From: Cyathus striatus
Taxonomy: Eukaryota > Basidiomycota > Agaricomycetes > Agaricales > Nidulariaceae
Direction: 5' to 3'
DNA: 64,000 bases
Assembly: GCA_025738555.1 (NCBI GenBank)
Contig: JAOVFP010000022.1
Location: 1,984,001-2,048,000 of the forward strand
Positions 11,594 through 22,282 of the stretch are shown here, piece after piece; within the stretch, counting starts at the first letter, position 1; every line of letters begins with the position of its first letter. The translations under genes were made by a program, and so were the position numbers. Below the pieces are notes generated by a model. The model was not told where the DNA came from. It did not search any database and saw nothing but the letters and a program-made list of their open reading frames with translations.

Positions 11594-12483
11594 CTAAACA
11601 AGCCGTGGGGGATTATCCCGTCGTTCTTCCATTTCCCTTTGCTGTTCTTTCTCTCGCTGAACGCGATATCCCACCAATTTCTTCAAAAAAATAAAATCAA
11701 CAAAAGTCCACCGGCGTAACCAAGCCAAAAATCACCTGTTTCAAAGCCTGAGCGGTATTAAGAACAGAGTCAAGAGTAGCTTCAGTGATTTCGGTCATCT
11801 ACAGATTGATTAAAACGAAACACGGAAGAGGAATAAAAATGAACAACATACGCTATCAGCCGCCTGACTCGAAAACGCTGCGAATTTCTCTTTCTCCTCA
11901 GCCGTGGGACCTTCCCAGCGACTCGACCAGTTATTTCCTCGAGTCCAAGGAGGGAAGCTACGTTGCTGTGGCTCGGGGGATAGGTTTCTTGAGGTGCAGA
12001 TTCCTGTGGCTGGGGTTGGGATGGCTGGGATGAGTTTCTGCGAGCCCATGGAGGGAAACTACGTTGTTGGTGTTCGGGGGGGTATGTGTCTTGTGAAGGG
12101 GGTGCGGGTGCAGATTCTGGTGCGGGCTCTGGCTGGTGATGACGCCTCCATTTCCCAAACCAGTGGCGCTCATGCGCATCTTTCTCCTCCGCTGTGAGAC
12201 CCTCGTGGTGACTGTGACTGTGACTGTGCAAGTGTTTGTGAGCCCAAGGAGGGAAATTACGTTGTTGAGGCTCAGCGGGGTAGGATTCTGGTAAAGGTGC
12301 GGGTTCTGGGGACTGTGGCTGCTGGATCTGAGGACGTCTACAATGCCAACTGAACTCGCGCTCGTGTGCTTCTTTGTACTTGATGAACCAGGTGGCTGTT
12401 CCTGCGCCGACTATGAACCAGATGAAGCGAGAAGGCCCACGGAATCGAGTTGCTCCGTGGTGAAAGTGGTGGTATGGATACAT
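11594..12483 (-). CDS. His/Pro-rich single-pass membrane protein with internal repeats (apparent frameshift)
   Basis: The frame starts at ATG 12483 (MYPYHHFHHGATRFRGPSRF). A probable membrane segment follows (residues about 20-36, FIWFIVGAGTATWFIKY). Three Pro/Gln/His-rich repeat units of about 45 residues come next, each with a core like 'YPxEPQQRxFPPWA', then a His-rich or charged stretch and 'GLTAEEKDAHERHW'. The third unit continues ('PEPQQRSFPPWTRG…EGPTAEEKEKFAAFSSQAADS') only in another frame, reached if one C is added to the C-run near 11989-11993. After it an intron (about 11800-11838) leads to 'MTEITEATLDSVLNTAQALK', and a further intron leads to a charged tail 'VQREKEQQREMEERRDN…' with a stop at 11594. 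This tail makes a real multi-exon gene likely. The 1-nt shift may be a sequencing error, a repeat-slippage mutation or loss of function. No function is known. Confidence 0.65.
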
Positions 12484-13368
12484 TGCTGAGAGTTACGTGG
12501 TAGATTGTGAAGCAGGGATAAGTGATAAGGATTAAGTGGAAGGATGTTGGGTTTATATTTGACTCATGGTTTTGGACGGACAGTACGAATTTGACCGGCA
12601 TTGTGTAGAAGTGGATATGTCGGCAGAAGAGACACGCACTTGTTTTACTAAAATTGGCGCGTTCCATCAGGCCGGAGGGACGCGTCGGCGTATCATGTGA
12701 CGTTCTAGATGTCTCTCCCGGGTACCAAATAACCGAACAACACTGGGCGTTTGAGAGAAACGCTGACAAGATTACGGCTGGAAAACAAGCGGACGACCTA
12801 GGATTCAGGAATGGGCGATGAAGTACTGAAACTTTTGGTAAGTCAAGCAAATATCACATCACTTATCATGTATGTCAAATGTATGTAATTAGGTATGGTT
12901 TATTGATCTCAGACGAAATCTGGACAAAATACTACTATGTTGAACAAATGCTAAAGTAAAAGGCTGAGGTGAGGTGTATTCAGTTGTGTTGAGATCCGAA
13001 AAGATAATCGATAAGTAATGTGTATATAGTATCAATGCGGAAGCAAAATGGTAAAGTGAATGAAATGAAGTATATAGGACAAACGCTGTGGCCATCCCGA
13101 AAGTAAAGCGATTTCTTACGAGTCTGTGAACCTACTAAGTATTTTCCGCGTTTTCTATCGTCTCTGTGGCATATCATTCCTTCCCACTTCGTAAACTTCT
13201 GGAGCTCTGCGGTATTTCCACTCGGTTCCCATCATTTCGGACTGGTGGGCTGTGTGGCCGTTTACAGAGTGCTTGCCTGATGAGTGAAGGCTCTGGGTCT
13301 TGTCATCCATGTGCTGAATAGTGTGGCCCGATAGATTTTCACAACAGCCTCACCCCAGGCTCCTCACC
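12484..13368. other. Intergenic; left edge of the tandem duplication
   Basis: No gene is supported. From about 13060 the sequence is homologous to about 17530-17800 (shared 'ggccatccc', 'gaacctacta', 'tctctgtgg'), which marks the start of the duplicated unit. The part before 13060 is unique in this window. Confidence 0.5.
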
Positions 13369-16300
13369 TCACGTACCAACAAGGAATATATTAACGCTGT
13401 GTGCTAGGGTTTTAACTCCATTGAATCTCGAATGATTTTTGAGTGTATCAAATTCATCATTGCTGACAGAGTCAAACAGCAAGCGCAGACCAGTTATTAG
13501 AGTGTTGTACAGTTTCGTGTTATCCAGCCCATGAAGATGAGCTCTATAGTGCTCTATCTCCTCGCATAAGTCAAAGCAGCAGTCGAGGGCTTGTGCCGTT
13601 GGATTAGAATTAGAAAGCAGAGGGTGCTTGAGTAAGTGAACAAAAGCGTTCCAGACAGACTGCATGAGGTTCCAATTTAACCAAAGCTTGGACACCGGGT
13701 CACCTTCAAAATCTGAATAATGCCGGGCTTTAATAACATCACCGCGAATGAATCTGAGGATCTGCAGCAGCGTTTCATCGGGAACCTCAAAATTGAACTG
13801 GTGAAACATTTCGTAAACATATTCAGATTCAGGTGCACTGCTAATTTCCAATTCCTTCGGAGGATGTTTCCGTAGAGGGCAGTTGAGAAATTCAGCCACA
13901 TCACCTCCTGCGTTCCGAATGCGGACATACATCTCGAGGTAGTAGTTTAGCACATCCTGTTGTAGGATGGAGTCGCTAAGGTGACGGGTAACCAGAAGAG
14001 ACAACATATCCCTCTGGAGCGGATTTGGCTCCAACGCACTACCGAAGTTGCTTGATAGCCATTCAAGGCAAGATTTAATCTTTGGCTCCTCATTACGAGC
14101 ATTAGCTACTGAGGGGTTCTGACTGTTCCTTTTCTTCTTAGGCACGCGAGAGAGTTTGCCCAGGGCGTACATTGCAACCTTGAAGTCGAGATCTAGCAAG
14201 CATAGGTGTATAACATACGTCGCATCGACACCTAGTGAAATTTTCTTGTTTACCCACTGCAGGCCACGAATAGTATCATAGTGCGAGAGCCGAGAATCTT
14301 CGTCGCTGCCTTTGGACTCCGCTTCGTCGTGGGTGGACCTCCAGTACCGATCAAATTCCTCCCAGGAGGGGATCTTCCACATTTTGTACCCGTACCACCA
14401 CCATAAGAGTGCCCACTTTTTTATATTTTTTATCACCATCATGTCATTTTTTAGATCTTTGCTGTACTGTGTATGCTGACCATTGCATGTAGTGTTCTCT
14501 GGATCAGAGGATGGCTCTGGTGTCGAGATGCGGTGTTTCAGAAGATGATCAAGCAGTCGGATGCCGGAAGGAGTGGTGCCGGCGCACAGTAGCCATGTCA
14601 GAGCTGATACAAGTCTGAAAAAGGCCCAAGACTGGGATGATTTATAGGGACATTGTGGTACGCGGAGCTTTTGATTTAGAGGAATAAGAAATTGCAGTGT
14701 AGGCATAACAGTGGTCAATACTATGAAGACGAGAGTAAGCGACAGAAATACTGCTGCAACGCTTGCCACTGCGTGATTAATGTTCCATAGGAGCATCAAA
14801 AGGCCTACAAAAAATAGTACGAGGGCTGTTTGTAGTAAAAGTGGTAACGCGGCGAGAATTTTCGGTATTGCCAGCTTTCCAATCCTTCGTGTAACATCTG
14901 TCGCAATGCGAGAGCTTCCTTAGGGGCAAGATAGACGTCGCGCTCTTACTCATGTAGCCATTGTGTAACGAGGATACCGATCATGGATGTTGTAACGTTT
15001 ATAACAAGGCTGAGGAACCAGACGATGTTGACGTGAACTTGCCATCCTTCAGGATGAAAAGGAGGGGGCTCGAAAGCGGCTCTTGCTGTAGTGCTTGTGG
15101 GATCAGCGGATAGCTGTGTCACAAAAATTGAATTTACATTGTAAGGCCTTAAGCCTTTATTCTCACCAAAATAAATTGTGAGATGATTTTAAGACTGTAG
15201 CAAAGACTTTATAATGTACTTACAACCCATTGTAAGAAGCTGACTGGCACCCAAGGCCTTAAGTGAAATATGAGCGTGATACAATTGATTGTAAGGTGCT
15301 CTAAATATTAAGTACATATTTCAAGGCAGCCTCAATATTGTGCAACTATTATAGGATCTTGTAATAGATGCAAAAAATAACTTCTAATATTGGTACATTT
15401 AGTGTATACTATACACTTTCTGTGCTGTAGCGCACTCAACGAACACGTTTTGCGATTAATATAAAAAATATAATAAAATATAGACATCTCGAGAAATAAA
15501 TTAGTGACAAGATCAGTGACGATTTCCAGGTTGCAAGAGGTGACACATGGGGGTGTGGGCGAAATGTGGGCCTGTCTGGCTTAGTCCAAATGAGGCCATG
15601 CTCAGTTTCGGAACTTGGGGTAGTCCATGCCGAGGCTGCGCAAGATCCGGTACAGGCTGACTAAACTACATCTCAGAGAGGTATAAAAATGCTGCGCGAT
15701 TGCTTGCTTTTGCGGCTTCAAGCCCTGAGGTAAGGAGTGAGTAAGAGTAAGATAAAGGTAAGTCAAAGTAAGCAAAATGTATCGGTAAGTCCTAACCATA
15801 CTAGTTGTCTCAGCCACATTCTGTGTGCATTTATAATATAGGACTGCCTGTTAAATTTTCTTGTAAGACTGCACAGTAACTCTTACAAGTCAATTACATA
15901 CCTGGGCTGCCTATATTGCATTATAAGGCTCTCAGCCATAGCTTATAATACATCCTATGATTATGTGTTGCCCAATTTGCCTGGTAGGTCAGCCTTTGCC
16001 TTAAGCCCTTACAAGGCCCCCTGATCCATTGGCTGGTAAACTAAACTTTTGTGACATGGGTAGAGAGATGGAGAAGAGCAAGGTAGGATAGATCCTGCGT
16101 GTTTGGTTGGAGCCACTTGTATGATCCCACTGTGAAAGCGGTTAGAACAGCAGAGAAAAGACCGGACTATGTTCGCATTGAGTATCAAAGCTTGATAATA
16201 TATCTCACAGTTGATTCACCAGGATTAGCAGATGATTTATATCTTGCGTCCATCCATGGCACATAGACCTATCATATTGCTTCACCAGTCTGTGACGATC

Positions 16301-16613
16301 CTTTCAGGGATCCAACTTGTTCCCCCGCTTCAATGGAAACTTTATCTTCCCGCCAGATCTCTAATTATTTTTTGTTTCCTAATTAAACCGCGAACTTAAG
16401 CTCCAGCCCGTTCAACAAAAACAACGTAGTCGAACTGGCACTTACACGTCCCACATCAACGATCGTCTCACCACCTACGCTAGTAGGTGATACTAAATCT
16501 GGAATTGGAGAGTTTACAACATCAGAGAGATCGAAGGCAGACATCGAATATACTGGAAGTGGTTGCCTGTCCTGTGAGTCAGGAGCAGAGAGGGGAGACA
16601 GCGAGATCATCAA
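13369..16613 (-). pseudogene. DUF6535 membrane-protein pseudogene (copy A)
   Basis: This is a decayed paralogue of the intact gene at 17772-20151. Exon 1 is recognisable at 16383-16613 (MMISLSPLSAPDSQDRQPLP). Exon 2 (about 16224-16370) has a stop at the position of Asn-Trp ('TKNN*RSGGKIKFPLKRG') and another after 'KLDP'. Exon 3 is cut between 'LLHLSTH' and 'QLSADPTSTT' by the 940-bp element at 15117-16056. Further on a TAA replaces the Tyr codon in 'QWLHE(Y)ERDVYLAPKEALALR', near 14944, and a frameshift follows near 'ESWQ' (about 14870). The C-terminal 476 codons (14799 to 13369) are still open and very similar to copy B, so a truncated protein could in principle be made, but without the first half of the DUF6535 domain. 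The open half may simply have decayed less so far. Confidence 0.9.
15117..16056. mobile_element. 940-bp DNA transposon (non-autonomous) inside the pseudogene
   Basis: This sequence is absent from the paralogous copy, where 'ggatatctgagtgg' runs on uninterrupted. Its ends form an inverted repeat: perfect TGTCACAAAA at 15117-15126 and its complement at 16047-16056, extending imperfectly (ATTGAATTTAC against GTTTAGTTTAC). Inside, about seven copies of TTGTAAG/CTTACAA, in both orientations, cluster near the two ends; such subterminal repeats are typical of transposase-binding regions. A minus-strand frame of 71 codons at 15602-15817 has no recognised domain. No clear target duplication was found (at most TG/TG), so the superfamily is open; hAT-like is possible from the subterminal repeats only. 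Confidence 0.8.
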
Positions 16614-17529
16614 TAAAAATGCTGAACGTAGTCAAACTGAGTTTAATTATATACAAAAAGTGGCGCAGTGTTGGTGCAGAGCATGCAAAAGTGGCACGCG
16701 TGAATACCCAAAAGTCGTGCCGCACATGCCTCCGAAGAGGAGCGCTACCGAGAAGAAGTGGCGCGGGAGATGATTAAATGTGTAGTTTGAACGCCATACT
16801 CGAGAAGTGAGTTTTAAGATCTCCGGGGTGGAAAATAAGCAGGTGAGCGGTGGCTTGACAAGCTTGCAGCGTCAGAAATGTTCGAAGAGTCATTTATCCC
16901 AAGACGAAGACAAAGTGCATTAACAGAGGTTTGTCTTTGGTTTGCCTAATGAAGCTTCACTGCTCTGGGGGTCGGCCGATAGAGGTAGATTCATCGATGA
17001 CTAGAAGCTTAGCATCTCTGTCCCCTGAGCTCTGGTACATAGGTTTCGCGTACATAAGAGAATGGTGCCGTCGGAGTGGATGTTGAATGGATGATACAAT
17101 GAGAGGCATCTTTTCATTTGATTCTTCTTGAAGCTTGAAGAATGATCGTTGGGATTATATATAAAACTGCCCACAGAAGTTGTGATAATAACGGATAGAT
17201 GAATGAATCTTAGACGATAAGTATTATAGATGGTAAAAGTTGCATCATCTATAGTAGCTGAAGAGTTGGTAGTAAAATGTTGGTAAGCATAAATGTTTAT
17301 CAATACCCCCAAATCTAAACAACCTCCGACGGACCATTGCTGCCAGAGAGCTGTGAGCGGTTGGTCAGCAGCCGCATCTTTCCCCGCTCACCACACTACT
17401 GCCCACCTCGTCTGTCGCCATCGTCTGTCTGCGCTTTCAACTCGGTTTTTCTCCACCGTCGGTTCTTCAACCCCCTCTTCTATTCTTGACATGTGGTATG
17501 GTTCAAGTATGGTGAAGTAAATGAAACGA
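16614..17529. other. Spacer of duplication copy A
   Basis: This is the 5' flank of the copy A gene, followed by sequence homologous to about 21650-22030 in copy B. No gene is supported. The Ala/Arg/Gln-coding frame near 16680-16775 has no homologue in copy B and no motif. Confidence 0.5.
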
Positions 17530-17771
17530 AGAATATATGTGAACAATGCGGCCATCCCGGAGTGTTACACCGTTTACGCCAACAAAAAACATATAAGTGA
17601 GGGGACTTTTCGGAGTAAAGTGATTTATTACGGGTTCCATGAACCTACTATTTTCCATGTTCTCCACTGTCTCTGTGGTATGTTCCCTCCCGCTTCGTGA
17701 AACACTAGAAATCGGTGCTATCTCCATGAAGTTGGTTCCCGTCATTCAGGACTGGTGGGTTTTAAGGCCGT

Positions 17772-20151
17772 CTAAAGAGTCCTTGCTTGCCGTGTTGAGT
17801 TTCTGAGTCGTCGTCCTTGTGTTAAATAGTATGGCCCGACAGATCTCCACAGCAACCTCACCCCAGGTTCCTTACCTCGTGCACCAACAAGGAATCGATC
17901 AACGCTATCCGCAAGGGTTTTAATCGTATTGAATTTCAAATGACTTTTAAGTGTATCGAATTCATCACTGCTGACGGAGTTGAACAGCAAGCACAGACCG
18001 GTTGTTAGAGTGTTGTATAGTTTTGTGTTATCTATCCTATGTAGATGAACTCTATAATGTTCCATCTCTTCGCACAAATTGAAGCAGCAGTTGAGGGCTT
18101 GTGATGTTGGATTGGTATGAGCAGAAGTTTGAGGGCGCTTGAGTAAGTGAACAAAAGCATTCCAGACAGGCTGCATGAGATCCCAATTTGCCCAATAGTT
18201 GGACAGGTCTCCTTCAAAATTTGGATTGTGTCGAGCTTCATTAACATCACTGTGAATGAATCTGAGGATCTGCAGTAGCGTTTCGTCGGGAACCTCAAAA
18301 TCGAACTGGCGAAACATTTCGTGAACATATTCAGATTCAGGTGCACTGCTAATTTCCAATTCCTTCGGAGGATATTTTCGGAGATGGCTGTCGAGAAATT
18401 CAACAACTGCATCATCTCCCGTATTTCGAATGCGGACATACATCTCGAGGTAGTAGTTTAGTACATCCGATTGTAGGATGGAGTCACCAAGGTGACGGAC
18501 GGCCAGAAGAGACAACATATCCCTCTGCAGCGGATTTAGCTCCAGCGCACTACCGAAGTGGTTTGATAGCCATTCAAGGCTGGATTCAATATTTGGCTCA
18601 TTACGAGCACTAGTCACTGAGGGGTTTTGATCGTTCTCTTTCCCCTTAGGCACACGAGAGAGTTTGCCCAAGGCATATACTGCAGCCTTGGGCTTCAGAT
18701 CTACCAAGCATGGGTGTATAGCGTACGTCGCATCGACGCTTAGAGGAATTTTCTTGTTTACCCACTGCAGGCCACGAATAGTATCATAGTTCGAGAGCCA
18801 AGGATCTGTCTCGCTGCCTTCGGTCTCCGGTTTGTCGCGGGTGGACCTCCAGTACCGATCGAATTCCTCCCAGGAGGGGATCTTCCACATTTTGTGTTCG
18901 TACCACCACCATAAGAGTGCCCACTTTTCTATATTTTGTATTACAGTCATATCATTTTGAGAATCTTTGGTGTGCTGTGTATGCTGATCATTGCCTGCAG
19001 CGTTCTCTGGATCAGGAGATGACCTTGTTGTCGAGATGCTGCGCTTCAGAAGACGATCAAGCAGCCGAATACCGAAAGGAATGATACGGGCACTCAGTAG
19101 CCATGTCAAAGCTGATACCAGCCTGAAAAAAGCCCAAGACTGCAATGACTTATAGGGGCATTGCGGTACGCGGAGCTGGTGATTTAGAGGAATGAGAAAT
19201 TGCAATGTAGGCATAACAGTGGTCAATACTATGAAGGCGAGAGCAATTATCAGAAATACTTCTGCGACTCTTACCACTACGAGATTAAGGTTCCCTAGAA
19301 AGATCAATAGGCCAACGAAAAACAGTACCAGGGCCATTTGTAGTAAAAGTGGCAGCGCGGAAAGAATCTTCGGTATCTGCCAGCTTTCCAACCCTTCATG
19401 TAGCATCTGTCGCAATGCGAGAGCTTCCTTAGGGGAAAGATAGACGTCACGCTCGTACTCGCGTAGCCATTGTATGGTGAGGATGCCGACCATGGCCGTG
19501 GTGACGCTTAGAGCCAGACTGAGGAACCAAAAGATGTTGACACGAACTTGCCATCTTTCAGGATGAAAAGGAGGGTGCATGAAAGCGGCTCTTGCTGTGG
19601 TATTTGTAGGATCGATGGATATCTGAGTGGAAATATGGAGAAGAGCAAGGTAGGTTAGGTTTTGTGAGTCTGGTTGGAGCCATCTATATGATTCCACTGT
19701 GAATGCGGTTACGACAGTGGAGAAAAGACCAGACTATGTTACAAATATTGAACATGAAATTCTGTAAGTTTGATATCACTCGCAGTGGACTCACCAATAT
19801 TAGCAAATTATTGATTTCTTGAGTCCATCCTTGACACCAAGACCTATCATATTGTTTTACCAAGTCGTGACAATCCTTCCAGGGGTCTGGCTTGTCCCGC
19901 TTCAGAGGAAATTTTATTTTCTCGCCAGATCTCCAGTTAGCTTTTGGGTCCTAATCAAGCCGCTTGCGTCAGCTCAATTCCAAATAAAAAAACATTGGCC
20001 CACTAACATCAACGGGGACTTCAGGTGACAATGGATATGGGGAGTTTTCAGTGGCAGGAATGTCTGAGTAGGTGGACAGACGATTGACTCGGGGTGGAGG
20101 CAACTCCCTGTCCTGGGAGCCAGGAACTGAGACGGGGTCAGACGAGCTCAT
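17772..20151 (-). CDS. DUF6535 domain multi-pass membrane protein (copy B, intact)
   Basis: Three exons in phase 0 give about 753 codons. Exon 1 is 20151-20008 (MSSSDPVSVPGSQDRELPPP…, Ser/Pro-rich). Exon 2 is 19950-19795 (52 codons, …DPWKDCHDLVKQYDRSWCQG…). Exon 3 is 19733-17772. The introns are 57 and 61 bp with GT…AG ends. The exon 2/3 join restores 'NNLLILSGLFSTVVTAFTVE', the start of the DUF6535 domain, which then continues through four hydrophobic helices (ending near 'VLTTVMPTLQFLIP') and 'IQWLREYERDVYLSPKEALALRQ'. The long C-terminal half is soluble, with conserved Trp-rich and helical parts ('LLWWWYEHKMWKIPSWEEFD'). DUF6535 proteins are a large, agaricomycete-expanded family of unknown function, probably in a membrane. 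The C-terminal 30 codons after 'FLVGARG' are absent from copy A and could be an unspliced end. Confidence 0.85.
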
Positions 20152-20232
20152 CGATAAAGCGCTTAGTGACTTGATTAAAAGGAAGAGATTTTTATATGCC
20201 TACCTAAATAGCTGGGAGAATGATCGAAGCTA

Positions 20233-20688
20233 TGGTGTGGATCACTTAGTCACCACTAGTTTTGTACAGCGGCAAAATTGGGCCACGAAATTTTTTGAAA
20301 TTTTTGGGCCGATTTTGTTCATCTTTTTGAAGGTTTAAGAGTATATTATATCTGTATGATATTGATACTTCATCAAAAGAGTAGATTGTAAGGTGAAATG
20401 TAGTGCTTTCATAGCTTCCTTCACAAATTTGAAGCATAAGAGTGATGACTAACCATGTCTATTTATAGTAATTACCTTCCCGATATGGTAATTCGGCAAA
20501 ATCTGGAATGTGTGAAAAATATAACTCGCTCAGTTTTGGGAATTTTGACAAACTGTTTAGTAGAATTATCCAGTTCATCAAAACAAGCATTTTTACAAGA
20601 GGAATAAAAAAATGGGGTTATTTTGCGTGAGAAATATCAAGTGACTTTTCCTTGTACAAAAGTTGTGGTGACTAAGTGACTCGCACCA
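20233..20688. mobile_element. 456-bp MITE, Tc1/mariner-like (TA target site)
   Basis: The ends form an imperfect inverted repeat of about 40 bp: left TGGTGTGGATCACTTAGTC…, right complement TGGTGCGAGTCACTTAGTC…, both followed by ACCAC and then TTTTGTACA. TA flanks each side (20231-20232 and 20689-20690). There is no coding frame. It lies in the 5' flank of the copy B gene, about 80 bp upstream of the start codon, so it may also affect that promoter. It is a different family from the element at 6233-6620, since the end sequences differ. Confidence 0.8.
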
Positions 20689-20699
20689 TAGATATCAGA

Positions 20700-22231
20700 A
20701 CAAGTATCCAAAAAAGTCAAAGTTTTCCGATGTTCACCGCCATCGACATGATTGGACCAATTAGAGCCTATAATTCGCCAAAATCGTGGTCCTGGGTTGC
20801 TCAGAGATAAGAGGTGATGGCGAAAGAAAAGCTGTTTTGTGGATAATATAATACCGAAGAAAGAAGGGGAGCCTTTGTATCTATGACCGCCTTCGCTCTG
20901 TCCAAGCGTAAGGTCTTATCAAACTTTATAAGCATATGAAGTAACTTACAACTTGAATAAGTAATGCAGCATGGCAGTGTTCTATAATAATATCAAAGAA
21001 AGATTACATTCGCAATCCCTGTGATATATATGAACCATGCTGAATAAGTCAGTGCTATGAATCCGCTGCCAGCGCAACCGCACTCTATACCCACCCCACT
21101 GACCACAACCGTATCTTCTATCACCTCAAGAACATGCTCACATCCATGTCCATCCAAGGTTAGACCACAGTATTCCTCAGCCATTGTCGAGAACACCGAC
21201 AGCTGTTGTATTTGAGCGAGACTGAGGAATGCTAATGTGCAATGGCCAGCAGAAGAGAAAGAGGTCAGGAGAGCAATCTGGTTGGGATTTATGGTAGGTG
21301 GAGACGTTAAGAAGAGATTTTCAGTTGACGCACCATGATCAAGATTTTACTGATCTCTTCTGTTCAATCTTGACATGTTACCTTGAGTTTTGCCAGATAC
21401 CCAGGCAGTTTTTGTATCCCACGCAAGGCGTCAATTCACTGACGGGATCACTGCTGTAAAGCAAGCAGACCACCCAGGAGTGGGTGCTGGAGTAACTTAT
21501 AAGTGATGTGAGTGCCTCCTAAGTCATGGGTCTGATCTGGTGGTTACTGCTACTGATCGAAAGATCATTGGGAAAGATAGACTCGAGTCGCACATCGCGA
21601 ATCGTGCAGAAGTTACGTGACTAAGTGCATAGAACAATAGACAGTTGCCTAGCAAAGCTTCACTGCTCCGAGGGCCAACTGATAGGGTGGAAAAGACATC
21701 GATTGCTAGGACCTTAACACATCGGCCAGTACTGCAACAGTACTTATCAGGTTTCGTGTACTTGAGAGAATGCCGTAGGAGTTGCGTGGGTGACACAAAG
21801 AGCCATGGAGAACGGTGAGACGAGAGGCATCTTTGCTTTTGATTTTTCTTGAAGCTTGAAGAATTGTTGGGCTCGTATGTAGCACTGCCCATGGAAGTTG
21901 TGATAATCATGGATAGATGAATGAATCTTCGACGATATTGGTACGCGCAGATGTTTATCAACACCCCCAAATCCAAACAGCCTCCGACGGACCACCGGCC
22001 AGACAGCTGTCAGCAGCCGCATCTTTCTCTGCTCACCGCGCTACAGGGTGACACCGCTACGAAAGCCTAGATTTGCAATGGAAATGTCGATTTCAAAGCA
22101 TATGATGTCCGACAGCATGCGCATAGAAGAATGACTGCGCACGGAAAAGAAAACGGGTCAAAAGTAAGGCATGTTGATCAATGCCCATTGCCCATGATGC
22201 ATCAACTTTCAAATTGCCGGGACGCGTTGGT
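20700..22231. other. Intergenic between DUF6535 gene and P450
   Basis: This is the remaining 5' flank of duplication copy B and, after 22030, the unique promoter region of the P450. No gene is supported; the 150-codon minus frame at 21524-21976 lies in the duplicated flank and is not conserved as a frame in copy A. Confidence 0.55.
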
Positions 22232-22240
22232 TATATATAA
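22232..22240 (+). promoter_or_regulatory. TATA box of the P450 gene
   Basis: TATATATAA lies 43 bp upstream of the P450 start codon at 22283, a normal distance for a fungal TATA element with a short 5' leader. Confidence 0.5.
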
Positions 22241-22282
22241 GAAACTGGGCTTCCTACCTCGAAACCCATCCTTGGGGACAAT

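Larger units (their letters stand above)
13060..17400. repeat. Segmental duplication, copy A (decayed)
   Basis: This block is homologous along its length to 17530-22030 in the same orientation: 3' flank, DUF6535 gene, 5' flank, and a terminal part that recurs at 21650-22025 ('aagcttcactgctc', 'gaggcatctttgc/tt', 'tcttgaagcttgaagaat', 'aagttgtgataat', 'aacacccccaaatc'). Copy A carries a dead gene and the 940-bp insertion at 15117-16056. The two copies abut within about 130 bp, so they are a true tandem duplication. Confidence 0.85.
17530..22030. repeat. Segmental duplication, copy B (intact)
   Basis: This is the second unit of the tandem duplication, with the intact DUF6535 gene on the minus strand. 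It differs from copy A by the TA-flanked element at 20233-20688 and by lacking the 940-bp insertion. Both insertions therefore probably happened after the duplication. Confidence 0.85.
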
